This document shows positions 1-11,379 of a DNA stretch of 64,000 nucleotides, in pieces. The notes under the pieces were generated by a model. That model did no database searches. It was not told where the DNA came from and saw nothing but the letters and a program-made list of their open reading frames with translations. The stretch covers positions 676,047,618 through 676,111,617 of the forward strand of contig CM060990.1 of assembly GCA_030765065.1 (NCBI GenBank), read 5' to 3'. Every line of letters begins with the position of its first letter. Position 1 is the stretch's first letter. This DNA comes from Deroplatys truncata. Lineage: Eukaryota; Arthropoda; Insecta; Mantodea; Mantidae. Position numbers and translations under genes: made by a program.

Positions 1-221
1 CTCTGCTCATTTAAGTCCTTACCCATCTCGTCTATCTTTGTGCTCAAATGTTGAAGCAATATTAGCAGCTGGTTTTGACCTGCGTCAATGACCTGCTCAA
101 TCGGTGATTGCCTTTCTAGCCTAACTTCTACTTCTGCTGCACCCATATTTTTTTCATCTGTTGTTATGCTGACAATAGCCTCCCCATCCAGTTCTTCTGA
201 ACCTTCCCTTGACCTACTCAT
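1..221 (-). pseudogene. Possible gag-like ORF start of a retroelement, cut by window edge
   Basis: An open reading frame begins with ATG at 219-221 on the minus strand and stays open to the window edge (73 codons). It is polar, with an acidic Ser/Glu-rich start and an amphipathic Leu/Gln-rich stretch near the edge that could form a coiled coil. About 145-175 bp upstream of the ATG is a segment (366-395) that reads as a tRNA T-arm on the plus strand, so on the minus strand it is complementary to a tRNA 3' region, as a primer binding site would be. That arrangement would fit the 5' end of an LTR element. No LTR boundary or catalytic motif is visible, so this could equally be a chance ORF. Confidence 0.3.
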
Positions 222-1600
222 GGTTCCGTTAGCAAGTTCTACCTCCCTAGTAATGACTTTACCCCCTCTCAATAACATGTGTTCACCAAAACTGAGTCAC
301 TACTCTGCATGCCTTTTTGTTTGTTTTTGAATAAATGTTCTAACCTGTATTTTTTTTTATGTTAACTGATGCGTTCCGGGTTCGAATCCTGGTGAAGTTC
401 TAGAAGCGATGCTCTCAGCTGTTTTGTTGTCCCACGTAGGTAGACTAGAAGTTCGCGTTGTAATTTTGTTCTGCTGTGCCCCTTTCCTCTGAAGATTCTT
501 CGTCTGTTCGTTGTTTCCTAGTCCTCCGTTTGTGTCGTTCTTCCCTTCGAGCTCCACGTTATGGCGCCAGTTTGCGGCGATCACCTCCTCATCCGTTGCT
601 GTTAGGCTTACCTGGATGCTTCTCCCGTTGCTTCCAGAAGTTCTCAGTGGGTTGGTTCTCTTCAATTTATCCTCGGCTAGCCTCAGTAATTGTTCTTAAA
701 TTCTATGGGAGCATGGACTTATCCTCGGTAAAGGAAAACGTAGATCTCGGGTGGTGATATAGGAAGACATAGACTTGCTTTGTTTATGAAAAGATGACAC
801 TGCCGTTTCTTTTTTATTTAATTAACACTCGTAGTATACAAAACTGGTATGGCCGCTGTAAAATACTGTCCACCGCTGTTAAACTATGGCGCGGATATGA
901 CTTGAAGTTTAAATATTCTTATTGTCGCTTTAAGAGTAGCGGATCTTAGGTGTGTTGCTAAAACTATTTGGATTCCCTGTCTTGGCGCGATATCTCACAC
1001 ATCCTGCAGCATCTCTCCCTGACCACACATGACAAAAACTGTCCCGAATTTTCCCTAAACAGATCCATTTATAGTCTCAGGCTCCTGAGGCTGCTTCCTT
1101 TCCTATTGGTACATTTTTAGCGCGACTCGACGCGTCTAACTATTTCGAATAAACTTCCAGGGATTTCATTGGTCCAATTTTAATATAAATCGCGGCTTTT
1201 CCTACATTTACCGTTAAGGTAGTCTGTCTCACTCACTTGGTCACGGCGAATTATCAAATAATGGGACAAAGGCTCTACACCCTCGCTGTAGGAATAATAG
1301 CACGGCGACCGAAGAGAGGTAATAAAACTAGGTTTTCTGCCTTCGAAAGCACTATTCCTGTAGCTAAAACATTCCCTCGTGGACAGTATTTTAACATAGC
1401 GCTTAAATTATTTACATTAAACCATTTATAACTCTACTAATATTAATAACCTAGATAGATACATAACGTTAAATCACCCTTCTTAAAATATACAAGCAGT
1501 ATGAGAAAAAGATATTTACATAATACGATTTAACATCACTAAAAGTTAATTAATAAGTTATCTGTAATTACAGTTCTTGGGCTCGGCCTAGAGTTGCCGT
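222..1600. other. No gene seen; one tRNA-like box
   Basis: No supported coding region. At 366-395 a sequence with a good pol III B-box (GGTTCGAATCC) lies beside the gag-like ORF. It may be part of a retroelement primer-binding region or a tRNA-derived SINE. The short ORFs in 357-757 overlap each other on both strands, have no recognisable domain and look accidental. Confidence 0.4.
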
Positions 1601-1604
1601 TTCA

Positions 1605-1830
1605 CAGCACACACATTGTCGAGTTGTACTATCTCTCTTCTCCTTCCTTTACTGCTCCTTTAGATCGGCAGCACATACCTTGTCGAGTTGTGCTATCTCT
1701 CTTCTCCTTCCTTTACTGCTCCTTTAGATCGGCAGCACATACATTGTCGAGTTGTGCTATCTCTCTTCTCCTTCCTTTACTGCTCCTTTAGATCGGCAGC
1801 ACATACCTTGTCGAGTTGTGCTATCTGTGC
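1605..1830. repeat. 64-bp minisatellite, about 3.5 copies
   Basis: The unit starts at 1605, 1669, 1733 and 1797 (constant 64-bp spacing) with the anchor CAGCACA(T/C)AC. Copies differ at only a few positions. The overlapping short ORFs here are repetitive translations of the array, not genes. Confidence 0.9.
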
Positions 1831-2070
1831 ACTGATTTTATTATCCCTCTTGATGGCCAGTTTTTCTGTCGCATTATGTTTCCCCGTAAGCAAGGCATTG
1901 TTTATGACAATCTAGTGCAATGGTACCAACTTTCTCTTCTCCAGACTCCCTGCCGTTTCTTGTTCTTTCCTTGCAGCTTGATTTCCATTCCCCATACACT
2001 CTCATGTTTTCCAACATTAAATTCCATATTGAATATAATTACTTCTGTATTTATTGCCACGCATTATCAT

Positions 2071-2215
2071 CGGGATGGCCCAGGCGGTAACGTCTGTGGC
2101 CCGCATTCGGGAGGTTCCAGGTTCAAATCCCGTGGGCCGACCAATCTGACTGAGGTTTTTCGTGGTTACCCTCAGTCACCTAGGTAAATACCGGATTGGA
2201 TATTTAATGCCACGA
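2071..2215 (+). repeat. tRNA-derived SINE (family S1), 5' part
   Basis: Starts with an A-box-like GGATGGCCCAGGCGG and has a B-box-like GGTTCAAATCC about 45 bp later. This is followed by the family-specific stretch for 'GGCCGACC ... TCTGAC ... gtttttcgtggtt'. Related copies lie at 23748, 25002, 30560, 32510, 42809 and, reversed, at 35695-36262. This copy keeps only the tRNA-like head and the start of the body. Confidence 0.8.
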
Positions 2216-2315
2216 CCCAAAGTTCCACATTAAGTCTAAAACAATAGTAGAAATGAGAAATAGGTGGCAATAGTGAATGCTATAATTTAACCAAAACAAT
2301 GAAAGCAGGAAGACT

Positions 2316-2908
2316 GGACGGCACCCTAATGCCATCTGCAGGAAGCAGAAGATCCTGTTGCTATGCACTAAGGTCTCTGTGGACCCGGACGAAGCGGGTG
2401 GTTACAGGGATGAGACCTAGAAGGCAAACTGTCCGCCTTTCTGTGTGAAGGCGGCGGTTAGACAGGACGGCACCCTAATGCCATCTGTGTGGCACGAAGC
2501 AGAAGATACGGCTGTTATGCGCTAGGATCTCTGTGAACACGCGACGAAGCAAGATGGCACGGTTACAGGGATGAGACCTAGAAGGCTAACTGTCCGCCTT
2601 TCTGTGTGAAGGCGGCGGTTAGACTGGACGGCAGCCTAATGCCATCTGCGTGGCACGAAGCAGAAGATCCGGCTGTTATGCGCTAGGATCTCTGTGAACA
2701 CGTGACGAAGCAAGATGGCACGGTTACAGGGATGAGACCTAGAAGGCTAACTGTCCGCCTTTCTATATGGAAGCGGCAGTTAGAATGGACGGCACGCTAA
2801 TGCCATCTGCAGGAAGCAGAAGAACCTATTGCTATGCACTAAGGTCTCTGTGGGCTCGTGACGAAGTGGGTGGTTACAGAGATGAGACCTAGAAGGCTAA
2901 CTGTCCGT
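2316..2908. repeat. About 150-170 bp tandem repeat, 4 units
   Basis: Units begin with GGACGGCA at 2316, 2465, 2636 and 2787, so spacing is 149, 171 and 151 bp. Each unit has the internal blocks 'gggatgagacctagaaggc' and 'aactgtccgc'. The second and third units carry an extra segment of about 20 bp. No coding content. Confidence 0.9.
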
Positions 2909-3430
2909 CACACAACGATTTAAGAGTTATCCACTAACACATCCGTCGTGATATGACCCTGTAGTTAAAGCGACATAAAATAAATAGAGTAATAGATAGT
3001 GTCCACCGCCTGTGGTGACTTATGTAGTAAGGACGAGCGTGAGGCACTATTCAAACAAAAACACAAATAAGTATACGTAAATTTTCTCTTTATAACATTA
3101 ATATGCATGTATGTATCTATTTATTCACTGCAAATGGGTGTTACTCCATGGCACAGTTAAATATACAAAATATCACCACAAAAAATTAGTGCACAAACAA
3201 TAATGTGAATAAAACTGTTCAACCAACCAATCATATTATTGTAGCTACCAGTTTATAGTTTTGTATCATAACAGCTAAAAGCTTTGAAGTCATTAATTAC
3301 ATTACTACTTACGTTCACTAATTACCTACCCAGTCAATATAGCCAATAAGTTTACCAGTAGTGTTCACAGCAAGTTTATAAAATTTCAGGCATACATCTA
3401 AGTAACCTTTATGATTAATTATCCAACATT
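2909..3430. other. No gene seen; AT-rich
   Basis: AT-rich sequence without a recognisable coding region, repeat unit or RNA gene. Confidence 0.5.
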
Positions 3431-3439
3431 TATTCTATT

Positions 3440-3977
3440 CAGATTCTTCCTAAATTTCCTCACGAACAGAGGACAGCTCTGAAAGGCTACTACAGGAAAT
3501 TCATTCCATTCCTCAATGGTTCAATTAACAAAGGAAAGTTTTCCTACGTCGATTCTGTGCCTTCTTTTCTTAATTTTAAATAAATTATCGTTGCTTCCGT
3601 AATCTGTAGGGTTATCCAATCTTTCACTAACGCCCACCCATGCATTTAAACCAGCTTCAAGCTCTAAATAAGGAGCATAACCTATGCCTCTTAAGCCGGC
3701 TTTTTAAAGGCTCCCATTTAATCTCTTCCCCTTTTGTAGGCCCAAAATATTTACCTATTTTTATGATGTTGTAGCCCTTCTCTGTATTTTTTTCTAACGA
3801 ATCAATTTGATTAACTCTATATGGGTCCGAACATACCACTCCATATTCCATAACCGGCCGCACCAAGACTTGTAGGCAATTTCCTTGGACCTTGCGCTGC
3901 CCGTTCTCATTAACGGGACAAGGTAGTCTGAACACACAGAAATTACACCTTAAGTGTGTTAAATTACCACTGCTCAT
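3440..3977 (-). pseudogene. Decayed non-LTR retrotransposon, reverse transcriptase C-terminal end
   Basis: The minus-strand reading (ORF 3657-3977) contains 'VRPVMEYGVVCSDPY' followed by 'QIDSLEKNTEKGYN'. This is the usual 'RPhLEYa..vWdPy...di..lEkvQrra' signature in the region after the RT palm of jockey/CR1-type elements. Downstream codons in 3440-3656 continue the resemblance but are full of stops. No palm-domain catalytic aspartates are present, so only a 3' piece is left. It is clearly non-functional. Confidence 0.65.
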
Positions 3978-3979
3978 AA

Positions 3980-6150
3980 AGTTCTCAATGTTTTTTCCTA
4001 AAATTTTTATGAATTATTCTAAAAATCATAGTAATTATTTCAAATGCTTGTTTGCCTTTATAGCTTATGTAGTTGAGTCCGTAAAATTTATTTCATTCAG
4101 CAGAAAAATAATAAAATTTACTCTTAAAACATGTGAATTCATGTACCTTTTTCTCTGATACTACTTGCAATACAGAATCACACTTTTGCGTGCTTGTTAT
4201 TAGTATAATCAGCTATCTTCTGAACCTCAATTATTTATTTATGTATGTCAGTTCACTAGAAATTGAAAAAAAAAGTTATTTGCAGAGACAAAAAAGTAAA
4301 AATGTGGAAAATTTGCAATGTTGTTGATTTCTTAATATCACTAATATACATTATTAATATAAAGTTATTATTGTGGTTCAAAAAGTTTAACTATGTGTTT
4401 TATACATGTACTGAAAATTTCAGCTCTCTACTTTTCATGTTTTCTCAGTAAATGGTACATAAGTATCCAAAAATGTTGTTTTGAGAAAACTGAATTTAGA
4501 GCTTGAACATTAAAATTCTGACATATTTCAATACATTCCAGGGTTATAATCATTTGCACCTTCCTTCCTGGATTGCTTCAGCTTTTCTGATTGCCTTCTC
4601 TTGGTCCTGGCCTCTTTTGTTGGTTGCTGAACTGCTCGCTGGGCATGATACAGTCGTTCATTGTTGAAAGATACAAAAATGTTCTAAAAAGGAGCGTTGC
4701 ATGAGAGCTTTAAAGCAATGCAGACTAGCATTTAAATGGCGTTTAAATGTCTTAAAAACCTCTAACTCCCAAAAAGTATATATTTTCTGAAACTGGAAAT
4801 ATTTGAGATTTTATTAGTACCTAAAACAAAAACTGTGATTTTTGACCATTTAAGAGTACCTTGTCCGCTTAAGAAATGTAATGTTTTCCACGCTTTCCTA
4901 GATGCAGAATTTACCTAGCCGTCTCATCTAGCGTTACTCGCCAAGTTTATGTTCAATTTCCTAGCATTAATTGTCATTTTATTTGCAGCAGCCCAATTAT
5001 GTACTTCATTTAAATCACTCTGAAGCGCCGATTCATCTACAATATTCTGAATTTTATTGTAAATATATAATCATCTGGAAACAACTTTATCTGACATTTA
5101 ATATTTATAGTTATATCATCAACAAATAAAAGGTATTATTGACCAGCGTCTGGTTCTTTTGAGATCATTTAATAATAATGTAAGAAGAAAAGAACTTCAG
5201 TTTAAATGCCTTAGAAGCGATGAGTGGGATTTCAACTTCATATCTTCTTGAATGCCTCGTTTGTCTTTGTTTTTATGGAGAATTCCTTGTATACACTGAG
5301 CAGGAAGTACTATAAAATCACATTACTTTATGCTTTATTTACCAAAGGGTTAAGTATCAGGCTGGCAAACTAAACTGCTGTACATATCCAATAAATCATC
5401 AAAAATTAGTCACCTCTCTACCCTTACTACTCACTCCAAACGCTTTGTTATATCGACACCTTCCTCGTGTTTTGTATAAAAATAACAAAATACACTTCAA
5501 ATACCAGCAATTCATAATACAGCACTACCTTGTATACACCTCAACCACACAACAAACACTGATTACTAAACTCTCCTCTCCTTGAACACACTGGAGATGA
5601 TTTTCTTGTTATAAGATTGATTTTACCTGACGAACGCTGGTAACAAAATGTTGCGGTTGGTTGTTCATTCCGCGATATACACGAATGTTGATATTGCTTC
5701 ATTAAGTAACGTAAATAACGGACACATGCCTTAAAATGGGTTATTATCTTATAATTACGTCTAGTGTAATGTATTCCAAATGTAATACTTATGAGAGTAC
5801 CCAGGAGATTTTCAAACTTTTCCCTGTTTGACCAAATGTTATGAAGCTTTGCGATATATTCAGCCAAAGTCATTAATTCATACTACAAATTTTCAGAACT
5901 CTAGAAGGAATTATTAAGGATGTTTTGTTTTTAATATTTGCTCAAAATTTGGCCCCTATGTTTTGAAGTTATTATTAGCTGAAATGCATGTGCTTTGTAT
6001 ACGTTCTGCATAAATTTAAGGAAATAGCTCCAAGTATTGGTTTTTCATAATATCAATAAGAGCTTTGATAAATCTCTGTTAGCTAAAATATCATAAATTA
6101 AATTATGTAACTCTGTAATTAGTTTTTTTAAAGTGATACTAACAAAAAGC
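3980..6150. other. No gene seen; AT-rich
   Basis: Long AT-rich stretch. ORFs here (for example 3892-4158 and 5541-5873 minus) are short, show no domain and have the composition expected of AT-rich noncoding DNA. Around 4900-5150 there is faint resemblance to another RT-type remnant on the minus strand, but it is too degraded to call. Confidence 0.4.
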
Positions 6151-7130
6151 TAAACACAGTTCTTTATGTAGATGCTGTTCTTATAGCTAGGAGAAAGCAG
6201 AATCTTCAAAATTTTCAACACAGATTTGTGACAAATACAAAACTATGTAGGATCAAAACTTCAAAGGAGAAAACAAAATGTATGTATATGTCCAAAGAAC
6301 CTTTAAGGTGTAAGTTAGAAAGCATAGTCAAAATCATTGAGCGAGTAATGCAGTTGAAATATTTGGGAGTAACTGTATAAAGCTGTCAAAATAGGAGTAT
6401 GATTGAAGCAGTTAGACATCAAGTTCACAGAGCAGCAAAAATACAAGGTTATTTACCGGATAATATTTGAAGGAATAAATATTTGAAAAATGAAAATAAA
6501 TAAAAATGTATAAAACTGTAATCATACTTTGCTGTTGTATGGAACAAAAACACTCCAGAAAACACCAAAGCTGAACTTGTGTTGTAATACCGAACAGAAA
6601 CAAGACCAGAAAACACCAAAACTAAATCTGTGTTGTATCGAACAGAAACAAGACCATAAATCACCAAAACTAAATCTGTGTTGTTGTATCGAACAAAAAC
6701 ACTCCAGAAAACACCAAAACTATATCTGCATTGTTGTATCGAACAAAAACAAGACCATAAATCACCAAAACTAAATTTGTGCTGTTGTATCGAACAGAAA
6801 CACTCCATAAATCACCAAAAATAATTCTGTGTTGTTGTATCGAACAGAAACAAGACCAGAAAATAACAAAACTGAACGTGTGTTGTAGTATCGAACAGAA
6901 ACAAGACCAGAAAACACCAAAACTGAACGTGTGTTGTAGTATCGAACAGAAACAAGACCAGAAAACACCAAAACCAAACAGTTAGGTACTCAGAACAACA
7001 AAAACGAAAACATAAGGACAATAGTAGGAAAACATCAATGGAGAGAATAAAAAATGTTATATAAGAGATATAACAACATTTGTAAAACAATGAAAGGAAC
7101 ATTGAAATGAACATTTCGGCAGAGCAGAGG
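6150..7130 (+). pseudogene. Decayed non-LTR retrotransposon (endonuclease/RT type) with internal expansion
   Basis: In several plus-strand frames the translation resembles the region after the RT active site of RTE/CR1-like elements. It reads LIARR.QNLQNF at about 6178, then KTKCM.MSKEPLRC at about 6270, then VMQLKYLGVTV at about 6350, then VRHQVHRAAKIQGYL at about 6405. From 6985 'QLGTQNN...IRTIVGKHQWRE' matches the usual 'EMKvLRtIvGKt..DRiRN' block. Between these blocks the part encoding TETRP.(N/D)TKT-like residues has expanded into a tandem array (6527-6985). Stops and frameshifts are frequent. Confidence 0.6.
6527..6985. repeat. Tandem repeat inside the decayed RT sequence
   Basis: Seven to eight imperfect units of about 50-65 bp share the core 'ttgtatcgaacagaaacaag' followed by 'accagaaaacaccaaaac'. 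Overlapping ORFs on both strands here (6412-6808 minus, 6529-6985 plus, 6771-7114 minus) are translations of this array. The array lies where an RT element would have a single copy of this segment. Confidence 0.85.
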
Positions 7131-7887
7131 AAACAATATTGACTAAAACAGCACGACAGTAAGGACCAAAAGGAGGTGAAAGTGTTGGAAAGCCATTTAA
7201 AATATGGTTAGAGGAATATGTTTCACTGCCATCAGATTCTGTGTAAAGACAGATATGCCTAACCTAAACAAAACAAAAAGAAGTGATGCTTGGATTTATT
7301 CACACAAATGAGCTAAATATACTGCAAACAATTAAAAACAGATTGGATAAAGTTTACCTTCAAAAGCAGGGACACCTTTTGTGTCTGAAAATAAACAACT
7401 GGATCTATTAAACATGTAGATTATAAAGTAAAAGTAGATTATAAAAGAAAAAAAGAACAGTATTTTTTTTGTAATTAAACTTGTGTTCGTTATTTTGTAT
7501 GTCCCTGTACTGTTTTTCAGCCCAGTTAATAGAGAACTGAACCGGCTGGGTAGAGTCAAAAGTTGCTAACCTTACGGAGGGAAAACACTATGACGATCTT
7601 GGGGAATGGGCCACTTTTTATGCGCGACAGTGTACATGAATCCTTTTCATGGGTCCCAATTATGAAAATACATATCCATTAGATCACTTTTTGGCCATTA
7701 TGCCATTTTAAATTTTGAGAATATTTTTGTCCACTTTGTGTCATTATTTGGTCATTTTCTGGCCCTTCAGTCCTTATTTAGCAATTCCCTTACATTTAAA
7801 CTGAACTATGGAGCACTTATTTGATGGTCTAAGGTCCTTCAAACAGGCTCTAAAAATTAACTAAATAAAGTTCAAGGAACAGCATGT
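7131..7887. other. No gene seen; holds a short dispersed repeat
   Basis: No coding region. Around 7540-7630 a segment ('ccttacggagggaaaa', 'gaatgggccactttttatg') matches, in inverse orientation, sequence at about 34845-34930. Weaker matches lie near 35420-35455 and 39835-39930, so it belongs to a low-copy dispersed repeat of unknown type. Confidence 0.5.
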
Positions 7888-9230
7888 ATGGCTGTTACAG
7901 GAGTTATGAAAACAACTTCTACTGCAGCCATAAAGACATTCTTGAACCTGACTCCATTGCATTTAGTTGTAACGAAGGAAGCAAGAATGGCACTCTATAG
8001 ACTGCAACACGCTAAGCAACTGACAATTCCTGAAATAGACTCAGGTTTGCTAAGAATTAGGAAGTACATAAGATTGCATCTTTAGAAATGCCATCAGACT
8101 ATATAATTACAATTAAACACTTTATAAAGAGCTTCAGGGTCATTACTGATCCTGAATGTTGGACGAATGAAACTTTGAAAACTTGTGAAACGTTGATGTG
8201 GTTTACAGATGGTTGAAAGGATGGCTCAGGAACAGGATCCGGAGTAGATATATGGCATAAGACCAAGGTGCAAAAAGTTTTTTTCTCTTGGGTGAATATC
8301 TTACTGTTTTTTAAACAGAAATGTATGCTATTATTCAATGCATACGTGAAAGCATAAGGAGAGCTTACACTGGTAAACAGATCCTTATCTTCTCAGATAG
8401 CCAGGCTGCCTTAACCTCTAAGTAGTCATAAGGTAACGTCAGGACTGGTGTTAAACATGCTCACAAGCTTGGCAGAACAGAATGAAGTTCAACCCATCTG
8501 GGTGCCGGGTCACAGTGGCATAGAGGGAAACGAAAAGGTGATAAACTTGCAAGACAAGGAGCACCTTCACAATTTATTGGGCTAGAGCCGGCTCTGGGAA
8601 CATGTCGATGTTTAGTAAGGGAGGTGTTTAGGAGCTGATTCAAAGATCCAAAGTTAACATCATAAAACCTGGTTTAAAACTCCAGGAAACAAACATGCTA
8701 AACTATTTATTAGAAACCGTGTAAGAAAAGAACTGTAGCTTACTTAAATGTAACAGACTTCAGCTGAGAACAATTATCATTTCTCACAGGACATGCTCCT
8801 GTAAAAGGGCATCTTTTAACACGAAGGGAGTGTTTCTGAGTAACTTAGATTGCAGATTGTGCAAGAAAGAAACTGAAACAGCCCAGCACATTATATGCTC
8901 CTGTAAAAGGGCATCTTTTAACACGAAGGGAGTGTTTCTGAGTAACTTAGATTGCAGATTGTGCAAGAAAGAAACTGAAACAGCCCAGCACATTATATGC
9001 TCCTGTAAAAGGGCATCTTTTAACACGAAGGGAGTGTTTCAGAGTAACTTAGATTGCAGATTGTGCAAGAAAGAAACTGAAACAGCCCAGCACATTATAT
9101 GCTCCTGTAAGGCTGGCTCACAGGAGATATGTTGCTTTTGGGAAAATGTTTTTAGAACAAGAAGAGTTTGAAACCATATCTGTTATGAGAGTGTATTCCT
9201 TGGTAAAGGGTGCAGGCTAAATGAATTGGC
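7888..9230 (+). pseudogene. Decayed jockey/I-type non-LTR retrotransposon: RT end, RNase H, Cys finger
   Basis: Three blocks are recognisable in order. At 7888-8085 'VTGVMKTTSTAAIKTFLNLTPLHL' and 'EARMALYRLQ' match the linker after the RT domain. At about 8370-8560 'ILIFSDSQAAL' and 'WVPGHSGIEGNE' are the RNase H motifs with the catalytic Asp and His. At 8830-9110 'CRLCKKETETAQHIICSC' is the CCHC finger that ends such ORF2 proteins. Stops and frameshifts break the frame. The finger-coding segment has been triplicated in phase (8793-9107). Confidence 0.8.
8793..9107 (+). repeat. 102-bp in-frame tandem triplication
   Basis: The anchor ATGCTCCTGTAA recurs at 8793, 8895, 8997 and 9099: exactly 102 bp, or 34 codons, each time. 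Units are almost identical, so the reading frame stays open across 8830-9171. The unit encodes the CCHC finger of the host retroelement, and near identity means the duplication is recent compared with the decay around it. Confidence 0.95.
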
Positions 9231-9339
9231 TTTAAAATGATACAGGTAGCACAATAAGTCCAAGGCCGAATGAATCCGGAGCAATGATGGAAATCTGTAT
9301 TTAAAAATAAGAAAATAAGACAGACATTTGCATTGAGTA

Positions 9340-9657
9340 TACAGGATGGGCCATTTAAGTTGTCTTTAATAAAATTTTCTTGATATTATGGGGGAAAGTA
9401 AATGTCATTAGTCGTGATTTATTTGGAGAACGTGTGAGGTAATTTTAGGGTCGATTCAAATGCACCCTAATTGCAGGTCCCCATTTTAAAAAATAAACTG
9501 ACCCCAAAATGACCATCATAATGTCCTCCAAACAAAACACGACTAATGGATTTTCTTCCCCCCATAATATCAAGCATCTTCTATTAAAGACATTTCTTTC
9601 TACAACGCTTATTTTTGGAGATATTTCACAGTCTCAAATTAAATGGTCCACCCTGTA
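9340..9657. mobile_element. Palindromic MITE with TA target duplication (family M1)
   Basis: The ends are TACAGGATGGGCCATTTAA and the inverse of 'ttaaatggtccaccctgta', each flanked by TA (9338-9339 and 9658-9659). The two halves are long imperfect inverted copies of each other (for example 'gatattatgggggaaa' against 'ttccccccataatatc'). TACAGGGTG ends with TA duplication suggest mobilisation by a Tc1/mariner-type transposase. The minus-strand half contains the uninterrupted version of the target into which Polinton 2 inserted (9538-9543). Confidence 0.85.
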
Positions 9658-10540
9658 TAAAGGATTTTTATTCACGTTTTACATAAGCATAACTTTACAA
9701 ACACCAGAAATTTGACTATTCAGCTGAGCAGTATGAGTAACTTTATTATATTTACTTTATTGGCGTTCTTGGGGGAAAAAATCACATTCGCACTTAATGG
9801 TTCGTCTGGAAAGGCTTGCTTGTGGATGGAGGGGAGGCCGTCAGGGGAAAAGGTAAAATTACAATTATGAAGTCATGTCCCATACTAGGAATGAGACAGG
9901 TCAGTCTTCCGTTTTTCGCGTTAATGAATGCGTTTGCTGTTGTCAAAGGCTGTGAAGTCCTCTTCATTCGCAATGAATTTTGTATAATCTGAGAACTCAA
10001 AACAGTTAATGCTGCAGCTTTGTGAGATCTTCAAAAACAATATTTTCTAAATTTTCTTTTCAAATTGTTCAAACAAGAACATAGAACAAATATACTTTAA
10101 ATTAATTTTCTAAATTATCTCATCGCTATTCTTTACCTCCCCACTTTTTCTGCTTGTATGGCAGCTATGCCCATGTATAAATAAATTTATAACTTATATA
10201 CACTAATTTCAATATATTAAATAAATCTCAGTTTTAGATCGTGTTTTGTAATTATTAAGTCACCTTTAAAAGTTTTAGTGTCATTTCATATGCTATTTTC
10301 AAACATTTTAGGTTAGCAGCTCCGAGTCCTGATAATAAGTGACATGATTTAATACTCATTCAGGACAGTTGCTATCACTCGCTCCGTAGGTCGTGTAATT
10401 CTTTATGTCGTCACCGTTTTAATTATTCCTTACTTTTAAACAGAAATGAATTAGATTAATTGTTAGTTTATTATATTAGATGCCTTTGTAAAATAATTTA
10501 CGAGGAGTGTTTTTAAAAGTCTGCACTTCTTGTTTCGCTA
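9658..10540. other. No gene seen
   Basis: AT-rich sequence without a supported coding region, apart from short meaningless ORFs (9509-9715 plus overlaps the MITE; 9794-10000 minus). Confidence 0.45.
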
Positions 10541-10544
10541 CATC

Positions 10545-10813
10545 ATCGTGGTTGAAATGTTTTCCACCAAGGAATTCCTTCATATGAAGAAACAAATGAA
10601 AATCGCTTGGTGCCAAATTTGGACTGTAGGGAGGGTGGTTAAATCGTTCCCAACCAAATGATCGATCAGCTCTTGAGTTTGTTTGACTGTGTGTGGCCGG
10701 GCATTGTCACGAACCAAAATAATGCCACACGAAAGCATTCTACGCCTTTTGTTCTGCATTGTACGACGGAGCTTTCGTGGTGTCTCACAATAGACGTCTT
10801 TGTTGACTGTCAA
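10545..10813 (-). pseudogene. Mariner transposase fragment
   Basis: On the minus strand the translation gives 'VYCETPRKLRRTMQNKRR' and then 'ILVRDNARPHTVKQTQELI', which is the mariner block around the second catalytic Asp (consensus LLHDNARPHTA). After a frameshift near 10640 another frame gives 'PPYSPNLAPSDFHLF' and 'KEFLGGKHF', the block with the third catalytic Asp. The 5' half is missing and there is at least one frameshift, so this is a dead fragment. No terminal inverted repeats were found next to it. Confidence 0.85.
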
Positions 10814-10839
10814 ATTCTTCTTCTTTCTCTGTTTACCCT

Positions 10840-11165
10840 CCCCGTTGTTAGGGCTTACACCCCCAGGACTTACATGCAGGTGCTTGTCGTTAGCACAGAC
10901 TATGGAACAGAGAGAACAGCCAGGATGGGTGATCAGCCCGAAGTCTGGTATGAGAGTGAGGAAGGAGAATATATGGAATGACGGTAAGATGACTGAAAGG
11001 AAAGATGATGATGCATCAATTGGTGGAATAAATGCCGGGGAAACCGGAGAACCCGGAGAAAACCCGCCCAGACGCCGGTTTGTTCACCACAAATCCCACA
11101 TGCGGTTTCCTGGGAATGACCCCGGTTTGCTTTGATGATAGGCGGGCAGTCTAACCACTCGGCTA
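10840..11165 (-). repeat. tRNA-derived SINE (family S3), minus strand
   Basis: Read on the minus strand from 11165, the start CAGTAGCCGAGTGGTTAGAC is a tRNA(Ser/Leu)-like A-box region. It is followed by a SINE body with 'ccggggtcattcccaggaaa' and 'ggttctccggtttccccgg'. The ORFs annotated across it on the plus strand (10658-10981, 10800-11135) are artefacts of the repeat. Confidence 0.6.
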
Positions 11166-11379
11166 CTGATTGTCACATTCGTGGGGAAGAACTCAACCAG
11201 CAAAACACCTTGTCTGTATCAGAGAACCGTGCACATGATCTTGTGAGTGGATGTCTGTTTGAATTTCTTCTTCACGGGGGATGTTGTGTGCCTCCACTCC
11301 ATGGATTGTTGCTTGAATTTAGGAATGATGTGAGACACCCTCGTATCACTTGCCAGGAGAAAGGCTGAGATAACGGAGT

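Noticed and set aside
366-395. LTR primer-binding site
   Set aside because: Complementarity to a tRNA T-arm is visible, but no LTR ends could be found beside it; noted only as a possibility under the gag-like ORF.
1605-2908. CRISPR-like array considered for the regular repeats
   Set aside because: Repeats are head-to-tail without unique spacers, and the setting is eukaryotic.
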